From positions 368,918,733-368,982,732 of the forward strand of contig NC_080539.1 in NCBI RefSeq assembly GCF_028640845.1: DNA of 64,000 bases. The letters run 5' to 3'. The notes beneath the pieces are model-generated. The model had not been told where the DNA came from, searched no databases, and saw only the letters and a program-made list of their open reading frames with translations. The translations under genes and the position numbers were made by a program. The DNA comes from Ahaetulla prasina. Taxonomy: Eukaryota; Chordata; Lepidosauria; Squamata; Colubridae. Of the stretch, positions 52,622 through 62,867 are shown one piece after another. Positions within the stretch are counted from its first letter, which is position 1; each line of letters starts with the position of its first letter.

Positions 52622-53235
52622 ACAGGTAATCCTCGACTTACAACCATTCATTTAGCGACCGGAGTTAATAACGGCATTGGGGGGAAGAAAAAAGTGACTT
52701 TCAACCGATCCTCACATCTATGACCGTTGCAGCATCCCCTGTCGTCAGAATTTGGGCGCTTAGCAACCACCATGTATTTCTGATGGTCATGTGATTGCCA
52801 TTGGCAACCAAGGGCCGCGGTGTGGCTCAGGCTGTAAGAAGCCTGTTATTAAAACACAGCTGCCTGCAATTACTGCAGGTTCTAGTCCCACCAGGTCCAA
52901 GGTTGACTCAGCCTTTCATCCTTTATAAGGTAGGTAAAATGAGGACCCAGATTGTTGGGAGGGCAATAAGTTGACTTTGTAAATATACAAATAGAATGAG
53001 ACTATTGCCTTACACACTAAGCCGCCCTGAGTCTTCCGAGAAGGGTGGGATATAAATGTAAACAAAACAAAACAAAACTTTCCCAGCCAGCTTTCCGACA
53101 CAAGCAAAGTCACTGGTGGAAACTGGGTTTGCTTAATGACAGCATGGTTCATTTAACGATTGTGGTGATTTGGTTAACGACCTTGGCAGAAGAGGTGATA
53201 AAAATCAGGGGTGAGGCGTTGAACAACTGCCTCAT
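52622..53235. mobile_element. MITE-A interrupted by SINE-L2
   Basis: 52622-52805 with left end CAGGTAATCCTCGACTTAC next to TA, resuming at 53090-53235. Confidence 0.8.
52812..53085 (+). mobile_element. SINE-L2, best plus-strand copy
   Basis: Head GCGGTGTGGCTCAGGCTG (box A), box B GGTTCTAGTCC (52879-52889), body GTTGACTCAGCC and TTATAAGGTAGGTAAAATG, tail GCCGCCCTGAGTCTTCC / GAAGGGTGGGATATAAATG. The head is not a functional tRNA gene. Confidence 0.9.
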
Positions 53236-53665
53236 TTTTTTTTATTTTTATTTTGTCACAACTGTATACGCAAACTTCAACATAAAACAACAACACATCA
53301 TATAAACGTATATATAAGCAAAAGTATGCAGCAACTATATTAATTTGATATAATGAAAGGGAACAATAGGACAGGAACGGTAGGCACGCTGGTGCTCTTA
53401 TGCACGCCCCTTATAGTCCTTTTAGGAACGGGGTGAGGTCAATAGTAGACAGTTTTTGGTTGAAGTTTTTGGGATTTTGAGAAGAGACCACAGAGTCAGG
53501 TAGTGTGTTCCAAGTGTTAACAACTCTGTTACAGAAGTCATATTTTCTGCAATCAAGTTTGAAGCGGTTGACATTAAGTTTGAATCTATTGTTTGCTCTT
53601 GTATTATTGCGTTGAAGCTGAAGTAGTCTTTAACAGGAAGGACATTGCGATAGATGATTCAGTTT
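53233..53665 (-). mobile_element. CR1-B LINE 3' end
   Basis: Tail TTTTTATTTTTATTTTGTC, UTR GGACAGGAACGGTAGGCACG, and the ORF2 C-terminus on the minus strand. 53666-53789 is unassigned. Confidence 0.85.
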
Positions 53666-53789
53666 TGCGCTGGAAATTCTGATTGCGATCCTAAGATTGG
53701 GGGGGGGGCTACCCGTAAATCTAATAACATTCACCCTTGGTGGTGGTGGGGAGAAAGCCATTTGAAAAACAACAACACCCCAAAGGATT

Positions 53790-54047
53790 TTTTTTTAAGA
53801 TAGGTCTAAGCAGACATGAGCCATCTGCAGATTTGTACATTGGGGAAACAAAACAGCCACTTCATAAATGCATGGCGCAACATAGGAGAACAAGCTTATC
53901 AGGGGTAGATTTAGTAGTTCATCTGCATTCATTTCATCAGACAAAAGCTACTCTTTTGAAGACAGCAAAGTCCACATTTTGGACAGAGAGGACCGCTGGT
54001 TTGAAAGAGAGGTCGAAGAGGCCATCTAGGTCAAAACTGAATAGCCC
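53790..54047 (+). pseudogene. Penelope-like element GIY-YIG endonuclease fragment
   Basis: One frame reads DLYIGETKQPLHKCMAQHRR, matching the YIG end of a GIY-YIG nuclease of the kind PLEs carry after their reverse transcriptase. A shifted frame continues with an LDRE-type stretch near 53970-54000 (ATTTTGGACAGAGAGGA), so at least one frameshift is present. The reverse transcriptase is missing. A solo LTR follows immediately. Confidence 0.7.
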
Positions 54048-54571
54048 TGTTGTGTCTGCGCCGCCCCCCCAAGCCGGGCCTCCTGCCAGAAAGTGATTTG
54101 GAAAGTGAGGGGGAAGGACCGTCAAGACTTACCTCGGGAGCACTGGCTTCCCTGGCTCAGCTCCAGGAGCCAGAGGCAGGCCGGGGTCTCTGAGGCCTCC
54201 GTCTCCTGACTCTTCCCCCCCCAGGCCACACCTCCAGACCCGGCTGATGGCAATCAGGCCTGGCTGGACCCTAGGTTTCGTAGGCAGGAGAGGAGGGAAC
54301 AACAGAAGCAGGGGTGGGGCAGGCCTAGGAAGTGCTGAGTCATGGAGCCACACCCCACAGGATATAAAGGCAGCAAGAGCTGCTGTGCCTCTTCGTAGCA
54401 GGCAAATCAACTGCTTAACTAAGAGCTGAAGTACTGTTTGTTCCTGGGTGACTCATCAGTGTCGAGAGAGATAACAGAGACATTTGGCAGACACTCGCTA
54501 TTTTGCTGCCAGAGCTGATAGTGCCGGCTAATTAAGCCATCGCTCGGACAGAGGCGAGGGGGGACAGAACA
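54048..54571 (+). mobile_element. Solo LTR, family B
   Basis: 524 bp, ends TGTTGTGTC and GGGACAGAACA; perfect 5 bp duplications AGCCC (54043-54047 and 54572-54576). GGATATAAAGG near 54358. Inserted in the PLE remnant. Confidence 0.92.
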
Positions 54572-54596
54572 AGCCCTTTCTCAACAGAGGGGGAGG

Positions 54597-54831
54597 CAGT
54601 GGTGAAATCCAATTTTTTTTACTACCGCTTCTGTGGGCGTGGCTTGGTGCGCGTGGTGTGACTTGGTGGGCGTGGCTAGGTGGGCATGGCAGGGGAAGGA
54701 TACTGCAAAATCTCCATTCCCACCCCACTCTGGAGCCAGCCAGAGGTGGTATTTGCTGATTCTCTGAACTAATCAAAATTTCTGCTACCGGTTCTCCAGA
54801 ACCTGTCAGAACCTGTTAAATTCCACCCCTG
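54597..54831. mobile_element. MITE-B, single 41 bp unit
   Basis: Ends CAGTGGTGAAATCCA and AAATTCCACCCCTG; perfect 8 bp duplications GGGGGAGG (54589-54596 and 54832-54839). Confidence 0.88.
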
Positions 54832-54869
54832 GGGGGAGGGATATGATATCATCTACCTCCACTCTACAG

Positions 54870-55218
54870 TTCGAAGTTACGACGGCACCGAAAAAAGTGA
54901 CTTATGACCGTTTTTCAAAATGACAACTGTTGCAGCATCCCCACGGTCGTGCGATCAAAATTCAAACGCTTGGCGACTGACTCGTATTTACGACGGTCGC
55001 CGTGTCCCAAGAGTCACGCGATCCCCTTTTGCGACCTTCTGACGAGCTGCGTCGATGGGGAAGCCGGATTCACTTAACACCTGTTTTACTCATTTAACAA
55101 CCGGGAGATGATTCACTTAACAACTGTGCCAAGGAAGATGGTAAAATGGGGCAAAGCTCACTTAACAACCGTGTCGCTCGGCAACAGAAATTTTGAGCTC
55201 ACTTGTGGTTGAAATACC
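54870..55218. mobile_element. MITE-A, nearly complete
   Basis: From GTTCGAAGTTACGACGGCAC to GTGGTTGAAATACCTGTA; only the outermost left end is missing. Confidence 0.85.
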
Positions 55219-55439
55219 TGTATTTTTTTCCCCCCCCGATTCAACAAACCGCATTGCGCAGATATATAAATGGGCACATACAACTTTAACATCCAAGTGC
55301 AGGAGGGTGAGAAACCCAGTCACAAATATTTTTACTACAGATTTGTGAACTCGTACTATTCACTCATGTTTCCTCTTCTGGGTTGTGCTTAAACTCTATT
55401 GATAGGACTCTGGGAATTATTTGAAGGACCCTGGCAATT
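55219..55439. other. Unassigned
   Basis: T/C-rich start then mixed sequence; no signal recognised. Confidence 0.4.
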
Positions 55440-55960
55440 TGTTGTTCCCTGTTGGCCACCAGCTCCTCCAGCGGCCGAATCAGAGGAGGAGGAGGAGGAG
55501 GCATGGGATTCAAGGGGAAAAGGGAAGAGGGAGTGGAGGTGGCAGTGAGAGAGAGACAGAGACAGAGGCAGAGCCTGGGCCGTCCGTCAGCCGTCAGATG
55601 GAGAATCAATAGCCCCCTGGCCTGGAGGTGGCTGATAAGGATGAGGAGGAACAGCTGGGTCCAGTGCCTGACATGCAAATGCATAGAAGGCAGAGGAGAG
55701 GAGAACAGTGGAAATCTATAGGCCGGTCCTCAGGACGGAAGAGCCACCGCTGCTAGTGAAGCCCCACCCTAGCTCTAGGGATAAAAGGCAGGGGGCGGAG
55801 ATGAATAGATGTGGCAGACAACCATTCATCTTCCAGCCGGATGGCCTTGTTAGCCTGCGTTGAGAGAAACTTTTTGCCGACGCTGCCGACGCTCCTAACA
55901 AAGGAATCTTCGAGTTAACTTCAGAGGGTTTGTCGTGTTTGGAGAGCTGGGTCGGAACCC
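55440..55960 (+). mobile_element. Solo LTR, family A
   Basis: Starts TGTTGTTCCCTG, GATAAAAGG near 55780, ends GGGTCGGAAC. A matching 5 bp duplication is not visible. Confidence 0.8.
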
Positions 55961-56329
55961 AGTTGTTTGAACACACTGGGTGCATCCGGCAACTTTCGAC
56001 AGGTGTCGCAGTCCCAAAGGCTAATTGTATGCACTAGCAGTGTGCAAACAACCCGACCCCAGTTACCCTCTCCTGGAGCAATTAACACTCCATCTATCTG
56101 TCACAAACAGTCCATTAATCAGTCAATCATGTGGCTGCTATGTCTTGAGTTTCTCCAGCTGTTTGCAAGGCTAGAAAATGTATTAACCATTTATGAACTA
56201 ACGAAAAGAAAATTTAAACAATCTGGAAGTGACACCCTAATCCCCACTCTTTTGCGGCTATTTTCTCCCCTTCTGGGAGACCACTGGAGACCATTGTTTG
56301 GATCTCAAATAATTCCTCTATGGCTGGGA
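55961..56329. other. Unassigned
   Basis: About 370 bp adjoining the LTR 3' end. No primer-binding site or coding text recognised, so I do not call it retroelement interior. Confidence 0.35.
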
Positions 56330-56995
56330 TTGGAGGGGGGGGGCTTCAAATATTTTAGCCGAGAGTTCTCTGCCTGGTTGCTGGGTGGGCATGGCCATGG
56401 TGGGTGTGGCCTAGTCAACCTCCTGCACCACAGTGGGAAGGGGAGGCGTTTTTGCCCTCCCTGGGCTCCGGAGGCTTTCCTCGAGCCTCCGGGAGGACAA
56501 AAAAAGGCCTCCCCAGGCTCTGGAGGCCCTCTGGAGGCTGGAAACAAGCCTATTTCCAGCCTTCCCAAACTTCTGGTAAACCTGATTTTTGCCCTCCCTG
56601 AGACACTGTGCACACCCTGCACTTTTTGTTGTTGTTAGTTGCGAAGTCATGTCCAACCCATCACGACCCCATGGACAACGTTCCTCCAGGCCTTCCTGTC
56701 CTCTACTATCCTCTGGAGTCCTCTGGAGTTCTTCTCCAGCGCCGGAGTTCAAAGGCCTCAATTCTTTGGCGCTCAGCCTTTCTTATGGTCCAACCTTCAC
56801 AGCCATACATTGCAACTGGGAAAACCATAACCTCGACAAGCCTTACACTTACCTGCATCCAAAACGGGCTGTGTGGGGAGGAGAGGGGAGGGGTGGGACC
56901 TGCCAGGAGTGGGATTTGGGGGTTTTCCAAACTGCACAGAATCTTAGCTAGAGGTTCTCCCGAACCCCTGCGAACCCCCAGCAGCCCACCCCCTG
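56330..56995. mobile_element. MITE-G with BovB insertion
   Basis: 56330-56624 and 56841-56995; right end GCAGCCCACCCCCTG intact. Same family as 7490-7871. Confidence 0.7.
56625..56840 (-). mobile_element. BovB LINE 3' end, internally deleted
   Basis: Matches two separate parts of 57311-58148 (3' end, and the region near 57650-57760) with the middle missing. Flanks CCCTGCACTT and CCTTACACTT (8 of 10). Confidence 0.8.
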
Positions 56996-56999
56996 CCTG

Positions 57000-57106
57000 G
57001 AATAAGTCTTTGACTTATAACCACAATGGAGCTCAAAATTTCTGCTGCTAAATAAGTGAATTTTGCTCCATTTTACCAGCTTTCTTATTGTTAAGTGAAT
57101 CACTAT
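57000..57106. mobile_element. MITE-A left third
   Basis: AAGTCTTTGACTTATAACC to TTGTTAAGTGAATCACTA. 57107-57310 is unassigned. Confidence 0.75.
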
Positions 57107-57310
57107 GGCAGAGTGCGCACAGTGTGACTATTTTTAGACAACCCAGGAGCTGCCATGATGCTGTATTGCTGTACCCTGGTAGTAATGAGTCAGCAGGGTT
57201 ATTGGACTGTTACCACTTTAAGAGATGGTTTTATAAGAGAGGCCCTGTGAAGGCATACTGGCTCGCTGTGTGTGCTTCCCTGCTGTAGTTGATGATAGAT
57301 TGCCTGACTA

Positions 57311-58148
57311 GTTGTTGTTGTTAGTTGCGAAGTCGTGTCCGACCCATCGCGACCCCATGGACAACGTTCCTCCAGGCCTTCCTGTCCTCTACTATCCTCT
57401 GGAGTCCATTTAAGCTCACGCCGACTGCTTCAGTGACTCCATCCAGCCACCTCGTTCCCTGTCGTCCCCTTCTTCTTTTGCCCTCAGTCTTTCCCAGCAT
57501 TCGGCTCTTCTCCAGGGATTCCTTCCTTCTCATTAGGTGGCCAAAGTATTTCAGTTTCCTCTTCAGGATCTGGCCTTCTAAAGAGCAGTCAGGGTTGGTC
57601 TCCTCTAGGACTGACCAGTTGGATGGCCTTGCAGTCCAAGGGACTCGCAGGAGTCTTCTCCAGCACCAGAGTTCAAAGGCCTCCAATCTTTGGCGCTCAG
57701 CCTTTCTTATGGTCCAACCTTCACAGCCATCCATTGCAACTGGGAAAACCATAGCCTTGACGATACACACTTTTGTTGGTAGGGTGATGTCGTCTCTGCT
57801 TTTTAGTACGCTGTCTAGATTTGCCATGGCTTTCCTCCCCAGGAGCAAGCAGCTTTTAATTTCTTGGCTGCAGTCCCCATCTGCGGTGATCGTGGAGTCC
57901 AGGAAAATAAAATCTGTCACTACCTCCATTTCTTCCCCATCTATCTGCCAGGAATTGAGAGGGCTGGATGCCATGATCTTAGTTTTCTTAATGTTGAGTT
58001 TCAAGCCAACTTTTGCACTCTCCTCCTTCACCCGCATCAAGAGGCTCTTTAGTTCCTCTTCGCTTTCTGCCATTTGACTGGTATCATCTGCATATCTGAG
58101 GTTGTTGATATTTCTCCCGGCAAATCTTAATTCCAACTTTTGATTCAT
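57311..58148 (-). mobile_element. BovB (RTE) LINE 3' part
   Basis: Ends in the RTE-style short repeat (GTT)3-4 at 57311-57322 (CAA on the minus strand) with no poly-A. 5' truncated within the reverse transcriptase. BovB is patchily distributed in squamates, ruminants and others and is a textbook case of horizontal transfer. Confidence 0.93.
57321..58148 (-). pseudogene. BovB ORF2 C-terminal fragment, open 275 codons
   Basis: Contains the catalytic NNLRYADDTSQMAESEEEL (residues ~16-34), then LKLNIKKTKIMAS, WQIDGEEMEVVTDFIFLDST and the C-terminal CWRRLLRVPWTARPSNWS, GRQGTRWLDGVTEAVGVSL, with a natural stop. No internal stop or frameshift; the N-terminal endonuclease and RT fingers are missing. 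An uninterrupted frame in a truncated copy indicates a young insertion. Confidence 0.92.
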
Positions 58149-58205
58149 CCAGCCCCGCCTTTCTCATGAATATGAGAATTATCGCCCTGCATATAAGATA
58201 TCCAC

Positions 58206-58345
58206 AACCACATTTTTTTTTATTTGCATTTATATCTGCCCTTCTCCGAAGACTCAGGACGGCTTACACTATGTCAAGCAATAGTCTTCATCCATTTGTA
58301 TATTATATACAAAGTCAACTTATTGCCCCCAACAATCTGAACATA
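58206..58345 (-). mobile_element. SINE-L2, truncated
   Basis: Tail CCCTTCTCCGAAGACTCAG and body to CCCCCAACAATCTG. A ~35 bp phrase (GAATATGAGAA to CGCCCTGCATATAA) flanks it at 58166-58198 and 58346-58375, likely a long target-site duplication. Confidence 0.8.
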
Positions 58346-58401
58346 GAATATGAGAACTATCGCCCTGCATATAAATTAAATAGGCAGGGCGATAGTATAC
58401 A

Positions 58402-58570
58402 TCAGCGCACAAACGTGCCTACCGTTCCTGTCCTATTGTTTTTTCTTTTCTTCTTCCTATATATATGCTTATACCTCCTTATATTTACTCATATATGTGT
58501 TTATATACTATATAATCTTTTTGTACGATACCTACTTATATTGTTGTGACAAAATAAATAAATAAAAAAT
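58402..58570 (+). mobile_element. CR1-B LINE terminus
   Basis: CGTGCCTACCGTTCCTGTCC to TTGTGACAAAATAAATAAAT. Confidence 0.85.
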
Positions 58571-58680
58571 ACAGCTGGACTAGTGTATGTATATATTCCT
58601 TGTAGATGAACCATTATTTGAAAGGCAAACCTCTGTTTGCTGTATTTTGCTCCTGGGTTGTGTAGAAATACACTACATTT

Positions 58681-58940
58681 GTTAAGTTAGTCCCATGGTT
58701 GTTAAGTGAATCTTGCTTCCCCATTGACTTTGCTTGTCAGAAGGTCGCGAAAGGGGGATCATGTGACCCACCCGAGACACTGCGACCGTCATAAATACGA
58801 ACCCGTTGGCAAGGGTTTGAATATTGATCGTAATGACCGTGGGAATGATGCAATGGTCATAAGTGTGAAACATGGCCACACTTTTTGAGTGTTGTTGTAA
58901 CTTCAAACGGTCACTAAATGAATGTCGTAAGTCAAGGACA
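58681..58940. mobile_element. MITE-A, right two thirds
   Basis: GTTGTTAAGTGAATCTTGC to GTCGTAAGTCAAGGACATA. Confidence 0.8.
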
Positions 58941-58962
58941 TAAGTCGTAAGTCAAAGACAAG

Positions 58963-59200
58963 AAGCCTGTTATTAGAACACAGCAGTCTGCAATTACTGC
59001 AGGTTCAAGCCCGGCTCAAGGTTGACTCAGCCTTCCATCCTTTATAAGGTAGGTAAAATGAGGACCCAGATTGTTGAGGGGGCAATAAGTTGACTTTGTA
59101 AATATACAAATAGAATGAGACTATTGCCTTATACACTGTAAGCCGCCCTGAGTCTTCGGAGAAGGGCGGGATATAAATGTAAATAAAACAAACAAAAAAA
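58963..59200 (+). mobile_element. SINE-L2
   Basis: Head partly lost; box B region GGTTCAAGCCC, tail GCCGCCCTGAGTCTTCGGAG / GAAGGGCGGGATATAAATG. Confidence 0.88.
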
Positions 59201-59304
59201 AGGACGACCTGTACAGCTTAAAGTTGCCAAGGTTGAGAAATGCTGTCCTAGCATTTTGCCTCTGCCTTGGAAATGAGGTGGGAATATTAGCTCCACAACC
59301 ACAT

Positions 59305-59572
59305 TTTTTTTAAAATTTGCATTTATATCCCGCCCTTCTCCGAAGACTCAGGGCGGCTTACACTATGTTAAGCAATAGTCTTCATCCTTTTTGTATATTA
59401 TATACAAAGTCAACTTATTGCCCCCAACAATCTGGGTCCTCATTTTACCTACCTTATAAAGGATGGAAGGCTGAGTCAACCTTGGGCCTGGTGGGGCTTG
59501 AACCTGCAGTAATTGCAAGCAGCTGCTGTTAATAACAGACTGTCTTTGCAGCCTGAGCCACTCAAGGACCCT
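59305..59572 (-). mobile_element. SINE-L2
   Basis: Inverted relative to the copy at 58963. Tail at 59323-59360, head near 59560. 59573-59726 is unassigned. Confidence 0.88.
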
Positions 59573-59726
59573 AATGACCTAATAAAATTAATTTAAGTAG
59601 CACTGGGTTGCTTGGATCTCACATAATTCCTCTATGAATGGAATAACCTCCTAAATCTACTCTCTTACTTTAGGTCTGTGATGTGACAAGGGTTATTCAT
59701 TGTGTGTTTTAGAGTTGGGAAATGCA

Positions 59727-60000
59727 AGTAGTCCTCAATTTACGACTACAATTGGGACCAGAATTTGTATTGTTAACCAACAGCAATAGCACTTAGACTT
59801 CTCTAAGGCTTCACAGTGCTTTACAGCTCCTCTCTAAGTGGTTTACAGAGTCAGCGTCTTGCCCCCAACAATCTGAGTCCTCATTTTACGCACCTCGGAA
59901 GGATGGAAGCGTAAGTCAACCTTGGGTTGGTCAGGATCGAACTCCTGGCAGTGGGCAGAGTCACCCTGCAATACTGCATTCTCACTACTGTGCCACCACG
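59727..60000. mobile_element. MITE-A left end and a second tRNA-derived SINE (-)
   Basis: 59727-59775 is MITE-A (AGTAGTCCTCAATTTACGAC). 59776-60000 is a minus-strand SINE: CACAGTGCTTTACAGC, GTTTACAGAGTCAGC, box B as GGATCGAACTCC, ending at CACTACTGTGCCACCA. Confidence 0.75.
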
Positions 60001-60002
60001 GT

Positions 60003-60690
60003 CTTTCCTCCCTCCCTCCTCCCTTCTTCCCTCCCTCCCTCCCTCCTATTCTTTCCTTCCTTCCTCCTCTCCCTTCCCTTCTGTTCTTCCCTCCCTCCTT
60101 TCCTCCCTCCCTCCCTCCTATTCTTTTCTTCCTTCCTTCCTCCTCTCCCTTCCCTCCTGTTCCTCCCTCCCTCCCTCCTCCTTATTCTATCAATTCTCCC
60201 TCCTCCTCCCTCCTCCTCCCTCCCTCCCTCCTATTCTTTTCTTCCTTCCTTCTTCCTCTCCCTTCCCTCCTGTTTCTCCCTCCCTCCCTCTTCCTTCCAC
60301 CCTCCCTCTTTTCCTCCCTCCCTCCCTCCCTCCCTCCCTCCTATTCTTTCCTTCCTTCCTTCCTCCTCTCCCTTCCCTCCTGTTCCTCCCTCCTCCCTCC
60401 TTCCTCCCTCCCTCCTATTCTTTTCTTCCTTCCTTCCTGCTCTCCCTTCTTTCCTGTTCCTCCCTCCTCCTTTCCTTCCACCTTTCCTCCCTCCTATTCT
60501 TTTCTTCCTTCCTTCCTCCTCTCCCTTCCTTTCTGTTCCTCCCTCCTTTCCTCCCTCCCTCCCTCCCTGCCTCCTATTCTTTCCTTCCTGCTCTCCCTTC
60601 TTTCCTGTTCCTCCCTCCCTCCCTCCTATTCTTTCCTTCCTCATTTCCTCCCTCCCTTCCTCATTTTCCTCCCTCCCTCCCTCCCTCCTT
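60003..60690. repeat. Polypyrimidine (CCT/CCCT/CCTT)n array
   Basis: A ~65-120 bp subpattern (CTCCTATTCTTTTCTTCCTT to CCCTTCCCTCCTGTTCC) recurs about eight times. Not coding despite long frames. Confidence 0.95.
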
Positions 60691-60692
60691 AG

Positions 60693-60790
60693 AACTTAGA
60701 ACTTATAAACCACTTCACAGGGCTTTATAGCCCTCTCTAAGCAGTTTACAGAGTCAGCCTATTGCCCCCCCACCAACAACAGTCTGGGTC
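60693..60790 (-). mobile_element. Second SINE type, fragment
   Basis: CACTTCACAGGGCTTTATAG and GTTTACAGAGTCAGCC, matching 59800-59860. Confidence 0.75.
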
Positions 60791-61004
60791 AGGTGCTTGT
60801 TAAGTGAATCCTGCCTGATTTTACAGCCTTTTACCCCCATGGTTGTTAAGTGAATCACTACATTTTTCAAGGGAGTCCTGCAGTCCTTAAGCAAATCCAG
60901 CTTCCCCCATTGACTTTGCTTGTCGGAAGCCTGCTGGGAAGGTCACAAATGGGAACCTATGGGAATCCAGGACACCACAGCTGTCATAAATATAAGTCAA
61001 CTAT

Positions 61005-61518
61005 GGCCTTTCGGGTGCACTTTAAGGTGTTGGTTACTACCTTTAAAGCGCTCCATGGCTTAGGGCCCGGGTACTTACGGGACCGCCTGCTGTTACCTTA
61101 CGCCTCCCACTGACCCGTACGCTCACAGAGAGGGACTTCTCAGGGTGCCGTCCGCCAGACAATGTTGGCTGGCAGCCCCCAAGGGAAGAGCCTTCTCTGT
61201 GGGGGCTCCTACTCTCTGGAACGAACTTCCCCCGGGTTTGCGTCAATTGCCTGACCTTCGGACCTTTCGCCGCGAGCTGAAGACATATTTATTTACTCGC
61301 GCGGGGTTGGCTTAAATTTTAAATTTTAAATTTTTGGATGTATTTTAATAGGTTTTAAATTTTAATATGTTTTAAATTTTGGCCAATTTTATAATAAGTT
61401 TTTTAATTGTTTATTTTAATTGTATTTTGTTACTGTTTTTATTTTGGCTGTACACCGCCTTGAGTCCTTCGGTAGAAGGGCGGTATAAAAATCTAATAAA
61501 TAATAATAATAATAATAA
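61005..61518 (+). mobile_element. L2 LINE 3' end
   Basis: HGLGPGYLRDRLLLPYASH and ELKTYLFTRAGLA-type text, frameshifted near 61120; hairpin CCGCCTTGAGTCCTTCGG / GAAGGGCGG; tail (AAT)5. Flanks AACT on both sides. Confidence 0.88.
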
Positions 61519-61581
61519 CTGCCAATCACCCAAATTTTGATGACGTGCCTGTGGAGATGTTGCAACGGTTGTGTATACCAG

Positions 61582-61719
61582 GGGTCTCCAACCTTGGTCC
61601 CTTTAAGACTTGTGGACTTCAACTCCCAGAGTTCCTCAGCCAGCTTTGCTTTGATTTCCTGGCTGAGGGACTCTGGGAGTTGAAGTCCACAAGTCTTAAA
61701 GGGACCAAGGTTGGTGTAT
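61582..61719. mobile_element. Foldback element with TGTATA duplication
   Basis: Near-perfect inverted arms of ~57 bp (CTTGGTCCCTTTAAGACTTG and its complement) around a ~17 bp loop. TGTATA lies at 61573-61578 and again after the right arm (61715-61720). The outer right tip is missing. Confidence 0.85.
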
Positions 61720-61811
61720 ACGGTTATAATTCACTTTTTGACAGTGCTGTTGTAACTTCGAACAGCCCCTAAACAAATGGTTGTAAATCGAGGAGTATCT
61801 GTACAGCACAG

Positions 61812-62165
61812 GCAGTCCTCGACTTACAGCATTTCATTTAGCGACCGTTCAAAGTTACAACGGCACTGAAAAAAAATGGACCTGTGACCATTTTTCACAG
61901 TTACAACCTCTGCAGCCCCCACCCCCCATGATCAGGTGATCAAAATTCAGGCGTTTGGCAGCTGGTTCAAACTTATGACCGTCGCTGCATCTCAGGGTCA
62001 CACGATCCCCTTTTTGCGACCGGGTTACTAACTTATCCACCGCAGGGATTCACTTAACAACAGAGGCAAGGAAGGTCGTAAAACGGGACAAAACTCACTT
62101 AAGAAATGTCTCCCCTAACCACGGAAATTTTGGGCTCGATTGTGGTCGTAAGTCGAGGATGACCT
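61812..62165. mobile_element. MITE-A, complete
   Basis: About 354 bp with both ends: CAGGCAGTCCTCGACTTAC and GTAAGTCGAGGATGACCTG. The best reference copy in the window. Confidence 0.9.
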
Positions 62166-62798
62166 GCAGCTTATCCTCTGGCTGGGCATCTTGTCTCGTT
62201 CTCTCTCTACAAAAGCTGGTCTCATTTTTTTTCGTTCCTTCGCATTGTTTTTTTGCCTTCCTGATTAGCAATGCATACGCCAGCCTCCAGAAAACCCAGT
62301 CTGGGTATGAAAATCTTTGCATCCTTACATCAAAATTCATTTCATGCTAGGTTTGGCTGTTGCTCCTAAGTGGCTTTGTGCGGCGGTCAGACATTGCCAA
62401 AAAACCATTCCAGATGTGGCCACCTGAATGATCATTACACTAAGGTTTCCTCTTTGGGGTGTGTGTGTGTGCGGGTCGACTTTTACTAATGTGTGCCGGC
62501 GCTGCTCTGCATTAATCAAATTCTCTGGAAAAAAGAATATTGATAAGAGTCTTGGCTCTCTTCTTCTGTTTGGCTGGGCTTTTATTCTTGCATGTCAACA
62601 GGGCTCAGTGTAAAATCCAAGCCTGTTTTTTTTTTTCCCCCTTTTTAAAAAGGAAGGTCAGCATTCACTTTGGTGAGGTGCATGTAATGTCAGTTAGTTA
62701 AAGATTTGCGGTTGCTTTTATACGAGTTTGGTTAAGTCTTAATGCAGATTAGGGTTTTTTTTTTTTTGTGGGCTTATTGTGTGGCCTGTTAAGTTATA
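62166..62798. other. Unassigned, apparently single-copy
   Basis: About 630 bp with T-runs (62626-62640, 62756-62767) and a GTGTGTGTGTGT run near 62459. No exon recognised. Confidence 0.4.
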
Positions 62799-62866
62799 TC
62801 AGGGTCTCCAACCTTGGCAGCTTTAAGACTTGTGGACTTCAACTCCCAGAATTCCCCAGCCAGCGT
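62799..62866. mobile_element. Foldback element, half copy
   Basis: GGGTCTCCAACCTTGGCAGC to ATTCCCCAGCCAGC. Confidence 0.75.
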
Positions 62867-62867
62867 G

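Larger units (their letters stand above)
60790..61808. mobile_element. MITE-A split by L2 and a foldback element
   Basis: Parts 60790-61004, 61519-61581 and 61720-61808 are collinear. The right terminus reads GTAAATCGAGGAGTATCTGT. Confidence 0.85.

Noticed and set aside
52812..52900. tRNA gene
   Set aside because: Box A and B are present but the sequence does not fold as a tRNA and is followed by a SINE body and L2-like tail.
55961..56329. Interior of an LTR retroelement next to LTR-A
   Set aside because: No primer-binding site, gag or pol text; treated as flanking sequence.
59922..60730. ~260-codon proline/serine-rich frames
   Set aside because: Translation of the polypyrimidine array.
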